Positions 1 through 7,231 of a stretch of DNA of 41,170 nt are shown in pieces. Every line of letters starts with the position of its first letter. The stretch's first letter is position 1. The stretch lies in contig JBDTQR010000011.1 of assembly GCA_039932095.1 (NCBI GenBank), positions 1 through 41,170 on the forward strand, read 5' to 3'. A program made the translations under genes and the position numbers. This DNA is from Stagnihabitans sp039932095 (GTDB lineage Bacteria > Pseudomonadota > Alphaproteobacteria > Rhodobacterales > Rhodobacteraceae). The notes beneath the pieces are model-generated. The model was not told the DNA's origin. It did not search any database and saw only the letters and a program-made list of their open reading frames with translations.

Positions 1-207
1 ACGGATGAAGCGGCCCATATGTTCGTCGCCAACCCTGGTGATCAGCGCCGATCTGAGGCCGAGACGTGCAGTGCCCGCCGCCATGTTGGTCGGTGAACCG
101 CCGATGTATTTCTGAAACGACGCCATGTCTTCCAGCCGGCCGCCGACCTGCGCGCCATAAAGGTCAACCGACGACCTGCCGATGGTGATGACATCCAGCG
201 TCTTCAT
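1..207 (-). CDS. iolC: 5-dehydro-2-deoxygluconokinase, N-terminal part (runs off window)
   Basis: Only the first 69 codons are in the window; the gene continues past the left edge. The visible protein begins MKTLDVITIGRSSVDLYGAQ and continues with the PfkB-family glycine-rich stretch YIGGSPTNMAAGTARLGL and then LITRVGDEHMG, which is the IolC pattern of this sugar-kinase family. IolC phosphorylates 5-dehydro-2-deoxy-D-gluconate in the cytoplasmic myo-inositol pathway. The ATG at 205-207 follows a purine-rich GGGAG/GAGGG stretch at Shine-Dalgarno distance. A palindrome at 255-288 lies 48 bases upstream of the start and matches sites before the neighbouring RpiR regulator, so inositol-responsive repression is inferred. 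The rest of the iol operon presumably lies to the left. Confidence 0.88.
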   Translation of the reverse strand, partial: MKTLDVITIGRSSVDLYGAQVGGRLEDMASFQKYIGGSPTNMAAGTARLGLRSALITRVGDEHMGRFIR

Positions 208-254
208 TGGGCCCTCGCTCCCTGAACCAATCGGCGCCGGCAGACTCAGTCGCC

Positions 255-288
255 GCGCATTTTTAGAATTTTTATTCTATTTTTGCGC
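255..288 (-). promoter_or_regulatory. Candidate RpiR/IolR operator upstream of iolC
   Basis: A 34-bp interrupted dyad centred at 271.5. The inner arms are TAGAA (264-268) and TTCTA (275-279) with six bases between them. The outer arms GCGCA (255-259) and TGCGC (284-288) share the same centre. The inner element is a one-substitution form of the GGAA-N6-TTCC site that I recall for rhizobial IolR (RpiR family). It lies between the regulator gene and iolC, where an iolC promoter operator should be. Symmetry and position are seen; the regulator assignment is inferred. Confidence 0.5.
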
Positions 289-313
289 AAAGCGAAAGCC
301 TTTTCTTCGCAGA

Positions 314-1150
314 TTAGCCACGCGCCGTTCCGACCGCAACGGCCAGTGAAATTGCCATGGCAATCGTCGCCGACAAAGAACGGAAGGCGCCGAAATCGAC
401 CTCTGGCACTGTCAGCACGGCATTGGAAAACCGCACCACCGGGCTGGTCATCCGGTCGGTCAGCGCCACCACCGACAGACCGCGCCGGTTGGCATCCTCG
501 GTCAGGGCCAGGGTTTCTTCGGAATAGGGCGCGAAGGTGATGGCAAGTACGGCGTCGCCGGGCCGCAGGGCAAAGCGGTGGTCCAGTTTGCCGACGCCGT
601 CATGCAACATGGCAGGCACCGACATCTTTTCAAAGGCATAGACCAGATAGGTCGCCACCGGAAACGCCCGGCGAAAACCTGCGACATGGACGGTCTCGGC
701 CGCCGCCAGCAGGCCGACCGCCTGCACCAGTGCCGCCTCATCGGCGGTTTTTGCCAAGGCTTCCAAGGACAGCCGGCCGGCTTCGATGAATTCGGCAAGC
801 AGCGCCGAGGGGCTGCCTGTGCCCTCGGCCTTGAGGTTTTGCAGTCTTGTCGAATAATCCGGCCAGCCCGGGCTATAGGCCTCACGGAACATGCGCTGCA
901 TGGCGGAAAAGCCGGAAAACCCGATGATCTGGCAGAACCGGATCAGGGCAGAGGGCGGCACGTCGGCCCCGGCGGCAAGCTCTGCCACCGTCGACACGGC
1001 GATCCGGTCGGTATTCGCGGCGATGTAATCGGCGCATTGCCGCAGACGGCGCGGCAGGTCCTGACCGATGTCAGCCAACCGCAGGCGAAACTCGTCCACC
1101 GAACCGGGAGGCGGCACTGGCGATAAGGGGAGTGAGGCTGTTTCGTCCAT
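314..1150 (-). CDS. RpiR-family (HTH + SIS) transcriptional regulator, probably of inositol catabolism
   Basis: A 278-residue protein. Residues about 20-95 form the RpiR-type HTH (RLRQCADYIAANTDRIAVST, then VPPSALIRFCQIIGFSGFSA), and about 125-260 form a SIS sugar-phosphate-binding domain (VHVAGFRRAFPVATYLVYAF; AITFAPYSEETLAL). RpiR proteins bind DNA through the HTH and sense phosphosugars through SIS. The gene sits just upstream of iolC on the same strand, so it is probably the iol repressor. I chose the ATG at 1148-1150 because the longer alternative at 1192 would put the start codon inside the operator at 1192-1220; neither start has a strong Shine-Dalgarno. Autoregulation is inferred from that operator. 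Family assignment is firm; the ligand is not shown. Confidence 0.85.
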   Translation of the reverse strand: MDETASLPLSPVPPPGSVDEFRLRLADIGQDLPRRLRQCADYIAANTDRIAVSTVAELAAGADVPPSALIRFCQIIGFSGFSAMQRMFREAYSPGWPDYSTRLQNLKAEGTGSPSALLAEFIEAGRLSLEALAKTADEAALVQAVGLLAAAETVHVAGFRRAFPVATYLVYAFEKMSVPAMLHDGVGKLDHRFALRPGDAVLAITFAPYSEETLALTEDANRRGLSVVALTDRMTSPVVRFSNAVLTVPEVDFGAFRSLSATIAMAISLAVAVGTARG

Positions 1151-1191
1151 GAAATCCGCGCGCGAGTTCCTGCACCGCCACGCTAGCATCA

Positions 1192-1220
1192 TGGAACAAA
1201 TATTCCAACCAAAATTGGAA
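1192..1220 (-). promoter_or_regulatory. Overlapping inverted repeats upstream of the RpiR gene (autoregulatory operator)
   Basis: Two perfect dyads share one arm. TGGAA-N6-TTCCA spans 1192-1207, and TTCCAA-N6-TTGGAA spans 1203-1220. The first contains GGAA-N6-TTCC, the arrangement I recall for alphaproteobacterial IolR, and it has the same arm spacing as the variant dyad before iolC. The block lies between the coaD stop and the regulator start, so the regulator has its own promoter here. Confidence 0.6.
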
Positions 1221-1232
1221 AATCCCGTCCAT

Positions 1233-1727
1233 TCAGCGCCGATATCGGGTGCCCAGAGCCTCTGCCACCGCGGGCGTCACGAATTTGGACACGTCGCCGC
1301 CGAGTCGGGCAATCTCTTTCACCAGCTTCGACGCGATGGCCTGGCGCCGGGCATCGGCCATCAGGAACACGGTCTCGATCGAGGCATCAAGCGCGCGGTT
1401 CATGCCAACCATCTGAAATTCATATTCAAAGTCCGCCACCGCGCGGAGGCCGCGAATGATGATCCCCGCCCCGACATCGCGGGCACAGTCGATCAGCAGG
1501 TTTTCAAAGGGATGCACGACAATCTCGCCGCCGGTCTTGGCGGTGATTGCGGCACATTCCGCCTTGACCATCGCCACCCGCTCTTCCAGTGAAAACAGCG
1601 GAGACTTGTCGCGGTTGATCGCCACGCCGATCACGAGCCGGTCGACCAAAGCCATGGCGCGCTGAATGATGTCGACATGGCCCAGTGTGACCGGGTCAAA
1701 GGTTCCGGGGTAAAGTCCGATCCGCAT
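1233..1727 (-). CDS. coaD: Phosphopantetheine adenylyltransferase
   Basis: A 164-residue protein of normal CoaD length. It starts MRIGLYPGTFDPVTLGHVDI, with the nucleotidyltransferase T-x-G-H motif at residues 14-17 (TLGH), and later shows IIRGLRAVADFEYEFQM, typical of CoaD. It transfers AMP from ATP to 4'-phosphopantetheine, the penultimate step of coenzyme A synthesis, in the cytoplasm. The start has a GAGGAAG Shine-Dalgarno. A CBS-pair gene lies 72 bases upstream on the same strand, so co-transcription is possible. The regulator gene downstream has its own operator region and is probably a separate unit. Assignment is firm. Confidence 0.96.
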   Translation of the reverse strand: MRIGLYPGTFDPVTLGHVDIIQRAMALVDRLVIGVAINRDKSPLFSLEERVAMVKAECAAITAKTGGEIVVHPFENLLIDCARDVGAGIIIRGLRAVADFEYEFQMVGMNRALDASIETVFLMADARRQAIASKLVKEIARLGGDVSKFVTPAVAEALGTRYRR

Positions 1728-1799
1728 AGGCTTCCTCGTGTTGCCGTTCGGGCAGGCAACAGCACTGTGGCCAAGGATGCAAGGGCGAAATGGGCTGGA

Positions 1800-2234
1800 T
1801 CAGAAGCCCTTGATCATCCCTTCAAGCGCATCCTTCTCCATCGACAGTTCCGAAAGCCGCGCCTTGACCACGTCGCCAATCGAGATCAGGCCGACCATCT
1901 CATCACCCTCGACCACCGGCAAATGGCGAAACCGACCCTCGGTCATCCGCGCCAGCACATCGTCGGCCTGATCGTGATGGCCACAGGTGGTGACTTTCGC
2001 GGTCATGATGGTTTCGACCGCGTCGGCCAGACAGGCCGGCCCGCGTCGCCCCAGTTCGCGCACGATGTCGCGTTCCGACACGATGCCGGTGACCGTCTTG
2101 CCATTTGGCGAAATCACCACCGCGCCGATCCGCCGCGCCGACAGCAACTCGGCCAATTCGGCCACCGTGCTGCCAGGCGGCAGGGTAACCACCGCGATGT
2201 CGGGTTTGGATTTGAGGATTTGGCTGACGATCAT
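1800..2234 (-). CDS. Small CBS-domain-pair protein
   Basis: A 144-residue stand-alone protein made of two CBS modules, about residues 8-65 (MIVSQILKSKPDIAVVTLPP, then GIVSERDIVRELGRRG) and 75-135 (MTEGRFRHLPVVEGDEMVGL, then SIGDVVKARL). CBS pairs bind adenosine nucleotides (AMP, ATP, SAM or NAD) and often act as energy sensors, but a free CBS pair has no assigned reaction. AGGAGG lies at good distance before the ATG at 2234. It lies upstream of coaD in the same direction; a link to CoA or adenylate status is speculation. The ligand and partner are unknown. Confidence 0.88.
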   Translation of the reverse strand: MIVSQILKSKPDIAVVTLPPGSTVAELAELLSARRIGAVVISPNGKTVTGIVSERDIVRELGRRGPACLADAVETIMTAKVTTCGHHDQADDVLARMTEGRFRHLPVVEGDEMVGLISIGDVVKARLSELSMEKDALEGMIKGF

Positions 2235-2368
2235 GCGTGCCTCCTTGCTGGGACTTTATCAGGAAACGGGACGCGCAAGATTATGTCAACAACTATCTGA
2301 TTATCTTTCCGAAAATTTCACAACACTTTTCCAGAGGTTGCGCTACGCTGTGCAAAACGGAGACATGG

Positions 2369-2959
2369 ATGCGCCTTGCCCTGACCCTGATGCTGCTCGC
2401 CGCGCCGGCCTGGGCCGATGGCACGATCATCGTCAGCCCGATCTATTCGCAACTGCTGGCGGTGCCGGTGCCGTCGCATTTCAAGGCCGGGTTCGAGCAT
2501 GAAAAGAGCGGCTCTTACATCCTGGAGTTGACGCCTGCGAGCGAGAACGTCGATCAGTGGTCACAACTGATCACGGTCACCGGCGCCAAGGGGCTGGCGG
2601 CGCAATATTCAGTGATCGACATGGCCAGCAACCTTGCCGAAGGGTACCAGGCCGCCTGCCCCACCAGCTTTACCGCCCATCAATTGCCACCTCCCAAGGT
2701 GCGCGGGGCCACGGCGGTTTTTTCCGGCTATCTCGGCTGCGGCACAGTGGGTGGCCAGTCGGAGGCCATGGTGTTTGTGGTCCTGCAGGGCAAATCGGAA
2801 ATCTACACGGTGCAATGGGCTGAGCATGGCCCTGCCCAGGCGACACCGATGGAGCCTGACCCGGTGCATTGGCGCCCGCGGGCCGACACGCTTGCCCTTG
2901 CCCGGATCTGCGACAAGGTGGCCGGTGAGGCGGCGCCCTATCCGTCCTGCACCGAATAG
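2369..2959 (+). CDS. Secreted or periplasmic protein of unknown function
   Basis: A 196-residue protein whose family I do not recognise. The first 17 residues (MRLALTLMLLAAPAWAD) are a clean Sec signal peptide with an AWA cleavage site. An ATG further upstream is open in frame, but it would place 44 unlikely residues ahead of the signal, so I chose 2369, which follows a CGGAG Shine-Dalgarno. The mature part has three cysteines among residues about 95-125 and near the C-terminus (YPSCTE) and no obvious catalytic motif. It is divergent from the CBS gene, with about 135 bases between them. Its 3' end overlaps the convergent LysR gene by 22 bases. Confidence 0.7.
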   Translation: MRLALTLMLLAAPAWADGTIIVSPIYSQLLAVPVPSHFKAGFEHEKSGSYILELTPASENVDQWSQLITVTGAKGLAAQYSVIDMASNLAEGYQAACPTSFTAHQLPPPKVRGATAVFSGYLGCGTVGGQSEAMVFVVLQGKSEIYTVQWAEHGPAQATPMEPDPVHWRPRADTLALARICDKVAGEAAPYPSCTE

Positions 2960-3837
2960 GCCTCAAGTCTTGCCATCTCGGACCGGACTTCCGCCGTCAA
3001 TTGGGCGGCAAAACGGTTCAACCGCTGCACCCGCCCGTCATCGGCATGGCGGATCAGCCAGAACGCGCGGCTGAGGCTGATCTGATCGGGGATCACCCGG
3101 ACCAGTTCCGGCGCGGCGGGCAGCGCGAAATCATGCACCACCCCCAACCCCGCGCCGTGGCGCAGCCAGTTCAACTGCACCGAGACCGAATTGGACGCCA
3201 GCGGCACCGCGCCCACGCCGATCGCGGCAAGATAATCCAGTTCCTTGTCGAAGATCATGTCGGGAATGTAGCCGACGAAGCGGTGCTGCCGCAGGTCCTG
3301 CGGTCCGGTTATCGGCGGGTGCCGGACCAGATAGTCGCGGGAGGCCGCCAGATGCAGGCGGTAATCGGTCAGCTTCTGCACGGTCAGCCGACCAGCCTCA
3401 GGGCGAGACACCGCAATCGCCATGTCGGCCTCACGCTTTGACAGGTTGAAGACGCGCGGCAGGGCGACGATCTGCACCTCCAGCCCCGGATTGGCGTCAC
3501 AGATCCGCGCCAGAACCTGCGGCAACAGGTAATTGGCGCAACCGTCCGGCGCGCCGATGCGGATCTGCCCGGTCATGCCCTCTGGCCCGGTCATCGCCTC
3601 GGCAGCACCCTCCACGGCGGTTTCGGCACGTTCGGCATGGCTTTGCAGCCGGGCGCCCTCATCGGTCAAGGCATAGCCTTGCGGGCCTTTGACGAACAGT
3701 CGCGCAGCCATGGCATCCTCCAGCCGGGCAATACGACGACCGACCGTGGCCGGGTCGATCTTCAGCACACGGCCGGCAGCGGACAGGCTTTCGCTGCGCG
3801 CCACCGCGAGGAAGATGCGCAGGTCATCCCAGTCCAT
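2938..3837 (-). CDS. LysR-family transcriptional regulator
   Basis: A 299-residue LysR protein. The N-terminal winged HTH is MDWDDLRIFLAVARSESLSA, then AAGRVLKIDPATVGRRIARL, and the effector-binding domain covers about residues 90-290. An in-frame ATG ten codons upstream (3867) exists, but it would overlap the cupin gene; 3837 lies four bases after the cupin stop and matches the usual family start. It is co-directional with the cupin and divergent from mmsA, the common layout for a LysR protein controlling its divergent neighbour. The effector is unknown. Its last 22 bases overlap the 3' end of the convergent secreted-protein gene. Confidence 0.88.
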   Translation of the reverse strand: MDWDDLRIFLAVARSESLSAAGRVLKIDPATVGRRIARLEDAMAARLFVKGPQGYALTDEGARLQSHAERAETAVEGAAEAMTGPEGMTGQIRIGAPDGCANYLLPQVLARICDANPGLEVQIVALPRVFNLSKREADMAIAVSRPEAGRLTVQKLTDYRLHLAASRDYLVRHPPITGPQDLRQHRFVGYIPDMIFDKELDYLAAIGVGAVPLASNSVSVQLNWLRHGAGLGVVHDFALPAAPELVRVIPDQISLSRAFWLIRHADDGRVQRLNRFAAQLTAEVRSEMARLEAYSVQDG

Positions 3838-3841
3838 CCCG

Positions 3842-4322
3842 TCAGTCTTCACCGTCGAAGAAATCAAGGTTCATGTCGGTCCGGCCCATGAAGCGGATCA
3901 CCGGCTTGTCGTGGCCTGCCAGCGACGCCACACCGAACTTGCCGCTGTCGGGATATTCGACGACCTCGGGCTCCAGCTTGGTCGAGAAGGTCAGATAGCG
4001 CAGCGGCGCGGCAGAGGTGTTCACGATTTGATGCGCGGTGCTGCCATCGCCGGGCGGGCGCAATCAGGTCGCCGGCCTTGATCGGGGCCGCGCCGGGACC
4101 GCAATGATAGGTGCCCTCGCCGTCCAGAATGTAGATCATCTCTTCATTGACATGGTGGGCGTGTTTCGGGAAGGCCCGCTGGCCCGCCTGTACGATGCAG
4201 AGCGAAACGCCCAGCTTCTTGGCACCGATGCCCGCGCCAAGGCTGGCAAACTCGGCCTGAAATTTCGCGCCGTTGCCGGCCGGCCCGGTCTTTGCATCAG
4301 CGATGTTGACGATCTGCTTCAT
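3842..4322 (-). pseudogene. Cupin-domain protein broken by a +1 frameshift
   Basis: Two reading frames together make one cupin of about 159 residues. The first part (MKQIVNIADAKTGP...) contains cupin motif 1, KHAHHVNEEMIYILDG, and runs to GDLIAP. The second frame picks up as PPGDGSTAHQIVN, which is cupin motif 2, and ends DMNLDFFDGED. Removing one G from the G/C run at 4053-4059 (plus strand) restores a continuous frame. The break falls inside motif 2, which carries a metal-ligand histidine, so the unshifted product would be non-functional. A sequencing error or a recent mutation are both possible; the intact downstream coding favours either. It lies immediately upstream of the LysR gene. The substrate is unknown. 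Confidence 0.75.
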
Positions 4323-4348
4323 GGCGTCCTCGATGGTGTCACACGGCC

Positions 4349-4362
4349 TTGCAAAAATGCAA
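4349..4362. promoter_or_regulatory. Inverted repeat between the cupin-LysR unit and mmsA
   Basis: TTGCA-N4-TGCAA in the divergent intergenic space, 27 bases before the cupin start and 75 bases before mmsA. The dyad contains a T-N11-A spacing suitable for a LysR protein. The TTGCAAA and TGCAAAA halves also resemble the TTTGCAAA-type sites I recall for short-chain fatty acyl-CoA regulators (ScfR/PccR). Symmetry is seen; the protein that binds is not determined. Confidence 0.4.
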
Positions 4363-4436
4363 AACCCAATTGAAATCTTACCTCTTTCCCCAGCATTTCC
4401 GCAAGGCTATTGTGGCGGCAACCAAGGGAGAACCAC

Positions 4437-5936
4437 ATGAAACAGATCGGTCACTGGATCAACGGCAGCCACGTTGCAGGCACTTCCGGCCGCAGCGCCG
4501 ATGTCTACAACCCGGCCACTGGCGAGGTGCAGGCCAAGGTCGCGCTGGCGTCAAAGGCAGAGCTTGATGCGGCGACGGCGGACGCGGCCCGCGCCCAGGT
4601 CAAATGGGGCGCCACCAATCCGCAACGGCGGGCGCGGGTGATGATGGAATTTGTGCGGTTGTTGAACCGCGACATGGAAAAGCTGGCGCAGGCCCTGTCG
4701 AGCGAGCATGGCAAGACCATTCCCGACGCCAAGGGTGATGTGCAGCGCGGGCTTGAGGTGATCGAATTCTGCATCGGCGCGCCGCATCTTCTGAAGGGCG
4801 AGTTCACCGACAGCGCCGGTCCCGGCATCGACATGTATTCGATGCGCCAGCCGATTGGCGTGGCAGCGGGCATCACGCCGTTCAATTTCCCCGCCATGAT
4901 CCCGTTGTGGAAAATGGGTCCGGCCCTGGCTTGTGGCAATGCCTTCATCCTGAAACCGTCCGAGCGTGACCCTTCGGTGCCGATGATGCTGGCCGAGTTG
5001 CTGCAAGAGGCGGGGCTGCCGGATGGCGTGCTGCAGGTCATCAACGGCGACAAGGAATCCGTCGATGCCATTCTTGACAACCCGCAGATCAGCGGTGTCG
5101 GTTTTGTCGGATCAACCCCGATTGCGGAATACATCTACTCGCGTGGCACGGCGAACGGTAAGCGCGTGCAGTGCTTTGGCGGCGCCAAGAACCACATGAT
5201 CATCATGCCTGACGCCGATATGGATCAGGCCGCCGACGCTTTGGTGGGTGCCGGCTATGGGGCGGCGGGTGAGCGTTGCATGGCAATCTCGGTCGCGGTT
5301 CCGGTGGGCGATGAAACCGCCGACCGGCTGATCGCCAAGCTGATCCCGCGGATCGAAAAGCTGAAGGTCGGCCCCTACACTGCTGGCAATGATGTGGATT
5401 ACGGCCCGGTCGTCACCGCCGCCGCCAAGGCCAACATCCTGCGGCTGATCGACAGCGGTGTGGCTGCCGGGGCCAAGCTGGTCGTCGACGGGCGCGGCTT
5501 CAAGCTGCAGGGTTATGAGGATGGCTATTTCGTCGGCCCGCATCTCTTTGACCATGTGACGACGGACATGGAGATCTACCGCAAGGAAATCTTCGGGCCG
5601 GTTCTGTCTACCGTCCGCGCGAAAACCTATGAGGACGCGCTGAAAATGGCGATGGACCACGAATACGGCAATGGCACCGCGATCTACACCCGGGACGGCG
5701 ACACCGCGCGCGATTTTGCCAACCGGGTCAACGTCGGGATGATCGGCATCAATGTGCCGATCCCGGTGCCGCTGGCCTATCACACCTTCGGCGGCTGGAA
5801 GAAATCGGCTTTTGGTGATTTGAATCAACACGGTCCTGACAGTTTCCGCTTCTACACCCGCACCAAGACCATCACCTCACGCTGGCCCTCGGGGATGAAG
5901 GAAGGGGCCAGCCTGAACTTCAAGGCGATGGACTGA
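4437..5936 (+). CDS. mmsA: Methylmalonate-semialdehyde dehydrogenase (CoA-acylating)
   Basis: A 499-residue aldehyde dehydrogenase of the MmsA/IolA type. It converts (methyl)malonate semialdehyde with NAD and CoA to propionyl-CoA or acetyl-CoA plus CO2, serving valine and myo-inositol breakdown. Family sequence seen includes GVAAGITPFNFPAMIPLWKM, GNAFILKPSERDPSVP, the NAD-binding GVGFVGSTPIAEYIY, the catalytic cysteine in GERCMAIS (Cys281), and IFGPVLS. The start at 4437 follows AGGGAG; a longer in-frame start is less likely. It is divergent from the LysR gene, the obvious candidate regulator. The iol genes 3 kb to the left are a functional link, because IolA is the same enzyme. Confidence 0.93.
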   Translation: MKQIGHWINGSHVAGTSGRSADVYNPATGEVQAKVALASKAELDAATADAARAQVKWGATNPQRRARVMMEFVRLLNRDMEKLAQALSSEHGKTIPDAKGDVQRGLEVIEFCIGAPHLLKGEFTDSAGPGIDMYSMRQPIGVAAGITPFNFPAMIPLWKMGPALACGNAFILKPSERDPSVPMMLAELLQEAGLPDGVLQVINGDKESVDAILDNPQISGVGFVGSTPIAEYIYSRGTANGKRVQCFGGAKNHMIIMPDADMDQAADALVGAGYGAAGERCMAISVAVPVGDETADRLIAKLIPRIEKLKVGPYTAGNDVDYGPVVTAAAKANILRLIDSGVAAGAKLVVDGRGFKLQGYEDGYFVGPHLFDHVTTDMEIYRKEIFGPVLSTVRAKTYEDALKMAMDHEYGNGTAIYTRDGDTARDFANRVNVGMIGINVPIPVPLAYHTFGGWKKSAFGDLNQHGPDSFRFYTRTKTITSRWPSGMKEGASLNFKAMD

Positions 5937-6017
5937 CTTTACATCGGTGCCACACGCGCCATCTTCTGACCAAGCGGCGGGGTGCCCGGCATCCCGCCCG
6001 TTGATTGGGAGAATGCC

Positions 6018-6722
6018 ATGTTGCGCCTGACCGCCCTGACCTTTGCCGCCGTCCTTCTGGCCACGGCAGCCGACGCCGGGCCGAAAGGCAACAAGGGCAA
6101 TTCCGGCCACGGCAACAAGCATTTCACCGGTGGCGCGTACTTTTGCCCACCGGGCCTGGCCAAGAAGAACCCGCCCTGCATACCGCCGGGTCAGTCGAGG
6201 AATTACGCCCCCGTCGTGGTTGAGCCTGAGGCCGTTCTGCCGACCTTTCAGACCGGAGAGTTGTTGCCTGACGACTACATCGTGCTGGCCGATCCACGGA
6301 TCTACCGCCCCGACCTTGACGCCATCTATGTCCGCTATGATGGCATCCTTTATCTGATCGACCGCCTAACGGCCGAGGTGCTGGACCGGATCGGCCCGGT
6401 GGCTGACTGGACGTGGGACTGGTCCGAGGCCGACCCCACGGGGTGTCCGCCCGGTTTGGCCAAGAAGGACCCACCCTGCGTGCCGCCCGGTCTGGTCGGC
6501 ACCGGCATGGCCATCGACCCTTCCGATGCGCCCATCGACTATGAAGTCTACGGCATTGGCGATGTGCTGCCTGACGGCTATGTCGTGGCAATCGACCCCA
6601 AACTCTACTCCGCCAACGACAGCGCCGCCTTTGTGCGCCAGGGCGACATGATCTACCGCGCCGATCCGTCGACCGGAACAGTCATCGATCCGGTCAGCCC
6701 GATTGGCAAATTGATCGAGTGA
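6018..6722 (+). CDS. Secreted protein with two PPGLAKK-type repeats (RcnB-like)
   Basis: A 234-residue exported protein with a signal peptide at residues 1-20 (ending ATAADA). It is an internal duplication of about 100 residues. CPPGLAKKNPPCIPPG at 43-58 is repeated as CPPGLAKKDPPCVPPG at 143-158. The following modules LPDDYIVLADPRIY (83-96) and LPDGYVVAIDPKLY (184-197) also match each other. Each PPG unit carries two cysteines spaced to form an internal disulfide. Such units precede RcnB-like (nickel/cobalt homeostasis) domains in other periplasmic proteins; that link is inference. The start at 6018 follows GGGAGA. It lies between mmsA and a cupredoxin gene, all on the plus strand. Confidence 0.75.
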   Translation: MLRLTALTFAAVLLATAADAGPKGNKGNSGHGNKHFTGGAYFCPPGLAKKNPPCIPPGQSRNYAPVVVEPEAVLPTFQTGELLPDDYIVLADPRIYRPDLDAIYVRYDGILYLIDRLTAEVLDRIGPVADWTWDWSEADPTGCPPGLAKKDPPCVPPGLVGTGMAIDPSDAPIDYEVYGIGDVLPDGYVVAIDPKLYSANDSAAFVRQGDMIYRADPSTGTVIDPVSPIGKLIE

Positions 6723-6756
6723 TTTGCGGCTTGCTTTTGGGGAGGTCGAGGATAAT

Positions 6757-6782
6757 CCTTTCGCGATGAATTCAGCGAAAGG
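6757..6782 (+). promoter_or_regulatory. Perfect hairpin that contains the cupredoxin ribosome-binding site
   Basis: CCTTTCGC (6757-6764) pairs with GCGAAAGG (6775-6782) across a ten-base loop, a perfect 8-bp stem. The 3' arm includes the AAAGG of the Shine-Dalgarno for the ATG at 6790. If transcribed, the stem would mask the ribosome-binding site; as DNA it could equally be an operator just after a GATAAT box (6751-6756). Confidence 0.5.
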
Positions 6783-6789
6783 AAGTCTC

Positions 6790-7119
6790 ATGCACTCCGT
6801 GACCCGTCGTGAATTTGTTCTGGGCCTTGCTGCCCTTTCTGTCGTTGCCGCCCTGCCCGCACGGGCCGCAACCAACCATGCCGTTACCATTCAGGGCATG
6901 AAATTCAACCCGGCCGATCTAGCGATCAAGGTCGGCGATTCTGTCACCTTCACCAATATGGACGCCGCGCCGCATACCGCCTCGGCGGACGGGGGTGCCT
7001 TCGACTCGGGTCAGTTGAGCAAGGGCCAGGCCGCGACCGTGACGTTCAATGGCAAGGGCGAGTTTGCCTATCATTGCAACATCCACCGCGGCATGAAGGC
7101 CATCATTCACGTGTCCTGA
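6790..7119 (+). CDS. Tat-exported cupredoxin (amicyanin/plastocyanin-like)
   Basis: A 109-residue blue copper protein. Residues 1-26 form a Tat-like signal (TRREFVLGLAALSVVAALPARA, with the RR at 6-7). The mature domain has the full type-1 copper ligand set: His62 (APHTAS), Cys96, His99 and Met102 (YHCNIHRGM). It should be a periplasmic single-electron carrier; the redox partner is not encoded nearby. I chose 6790 over an in-frame start at 6724 because it places the signal peptide at the N-terminus and follows AAAGGAAG. The upstream hairpin (6757-6782) may regulate it. No partner dehydrogenase (for example methylamine dehydrogenase) is visible in this window. Confidence 0.9.
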   Translation: MHSVTRREFVLGLAALSVVAALPARAATNHAVTIQGMKFNPADLAIKVGDSVTFTNMDAAPHTASADGGAFDSGQLSKGQAATVTFNGKGEFAYHCNIHRGMKAIIHVS

Positions 7120-7168
7120 CCGCTGCGTCGCGTGGTCGCAGCAAAGCTTGCTCTGGATCAAGGTTTAC

Positions 7169-7184
7169 ATTCCGAAAACGGAAT
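7169..7184. promoter_or_regulatory. SqrR/BigR-type operator before the DUF2892 gene
   Basis: The sequence has exactly the ATTC-N8-GAAT form, with further symmetry (ATTCCG-AAAA-CGGAAT), 47 bases before the ATG at 7232. I recall ATTC-N8-GAAT as the consensus for the persulfide-sensing ArsR-family repressor SqrR of Rhodobacter. A second site with the same spacing precedes the rhodanese gene at 10434-10453. Confidence 0.6.
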
Positions 7185-7231
7185 ACAATCGCCGCATCGC
7201 CCCGTTTCCCGGGGCATTTGAGGAGATTGTC

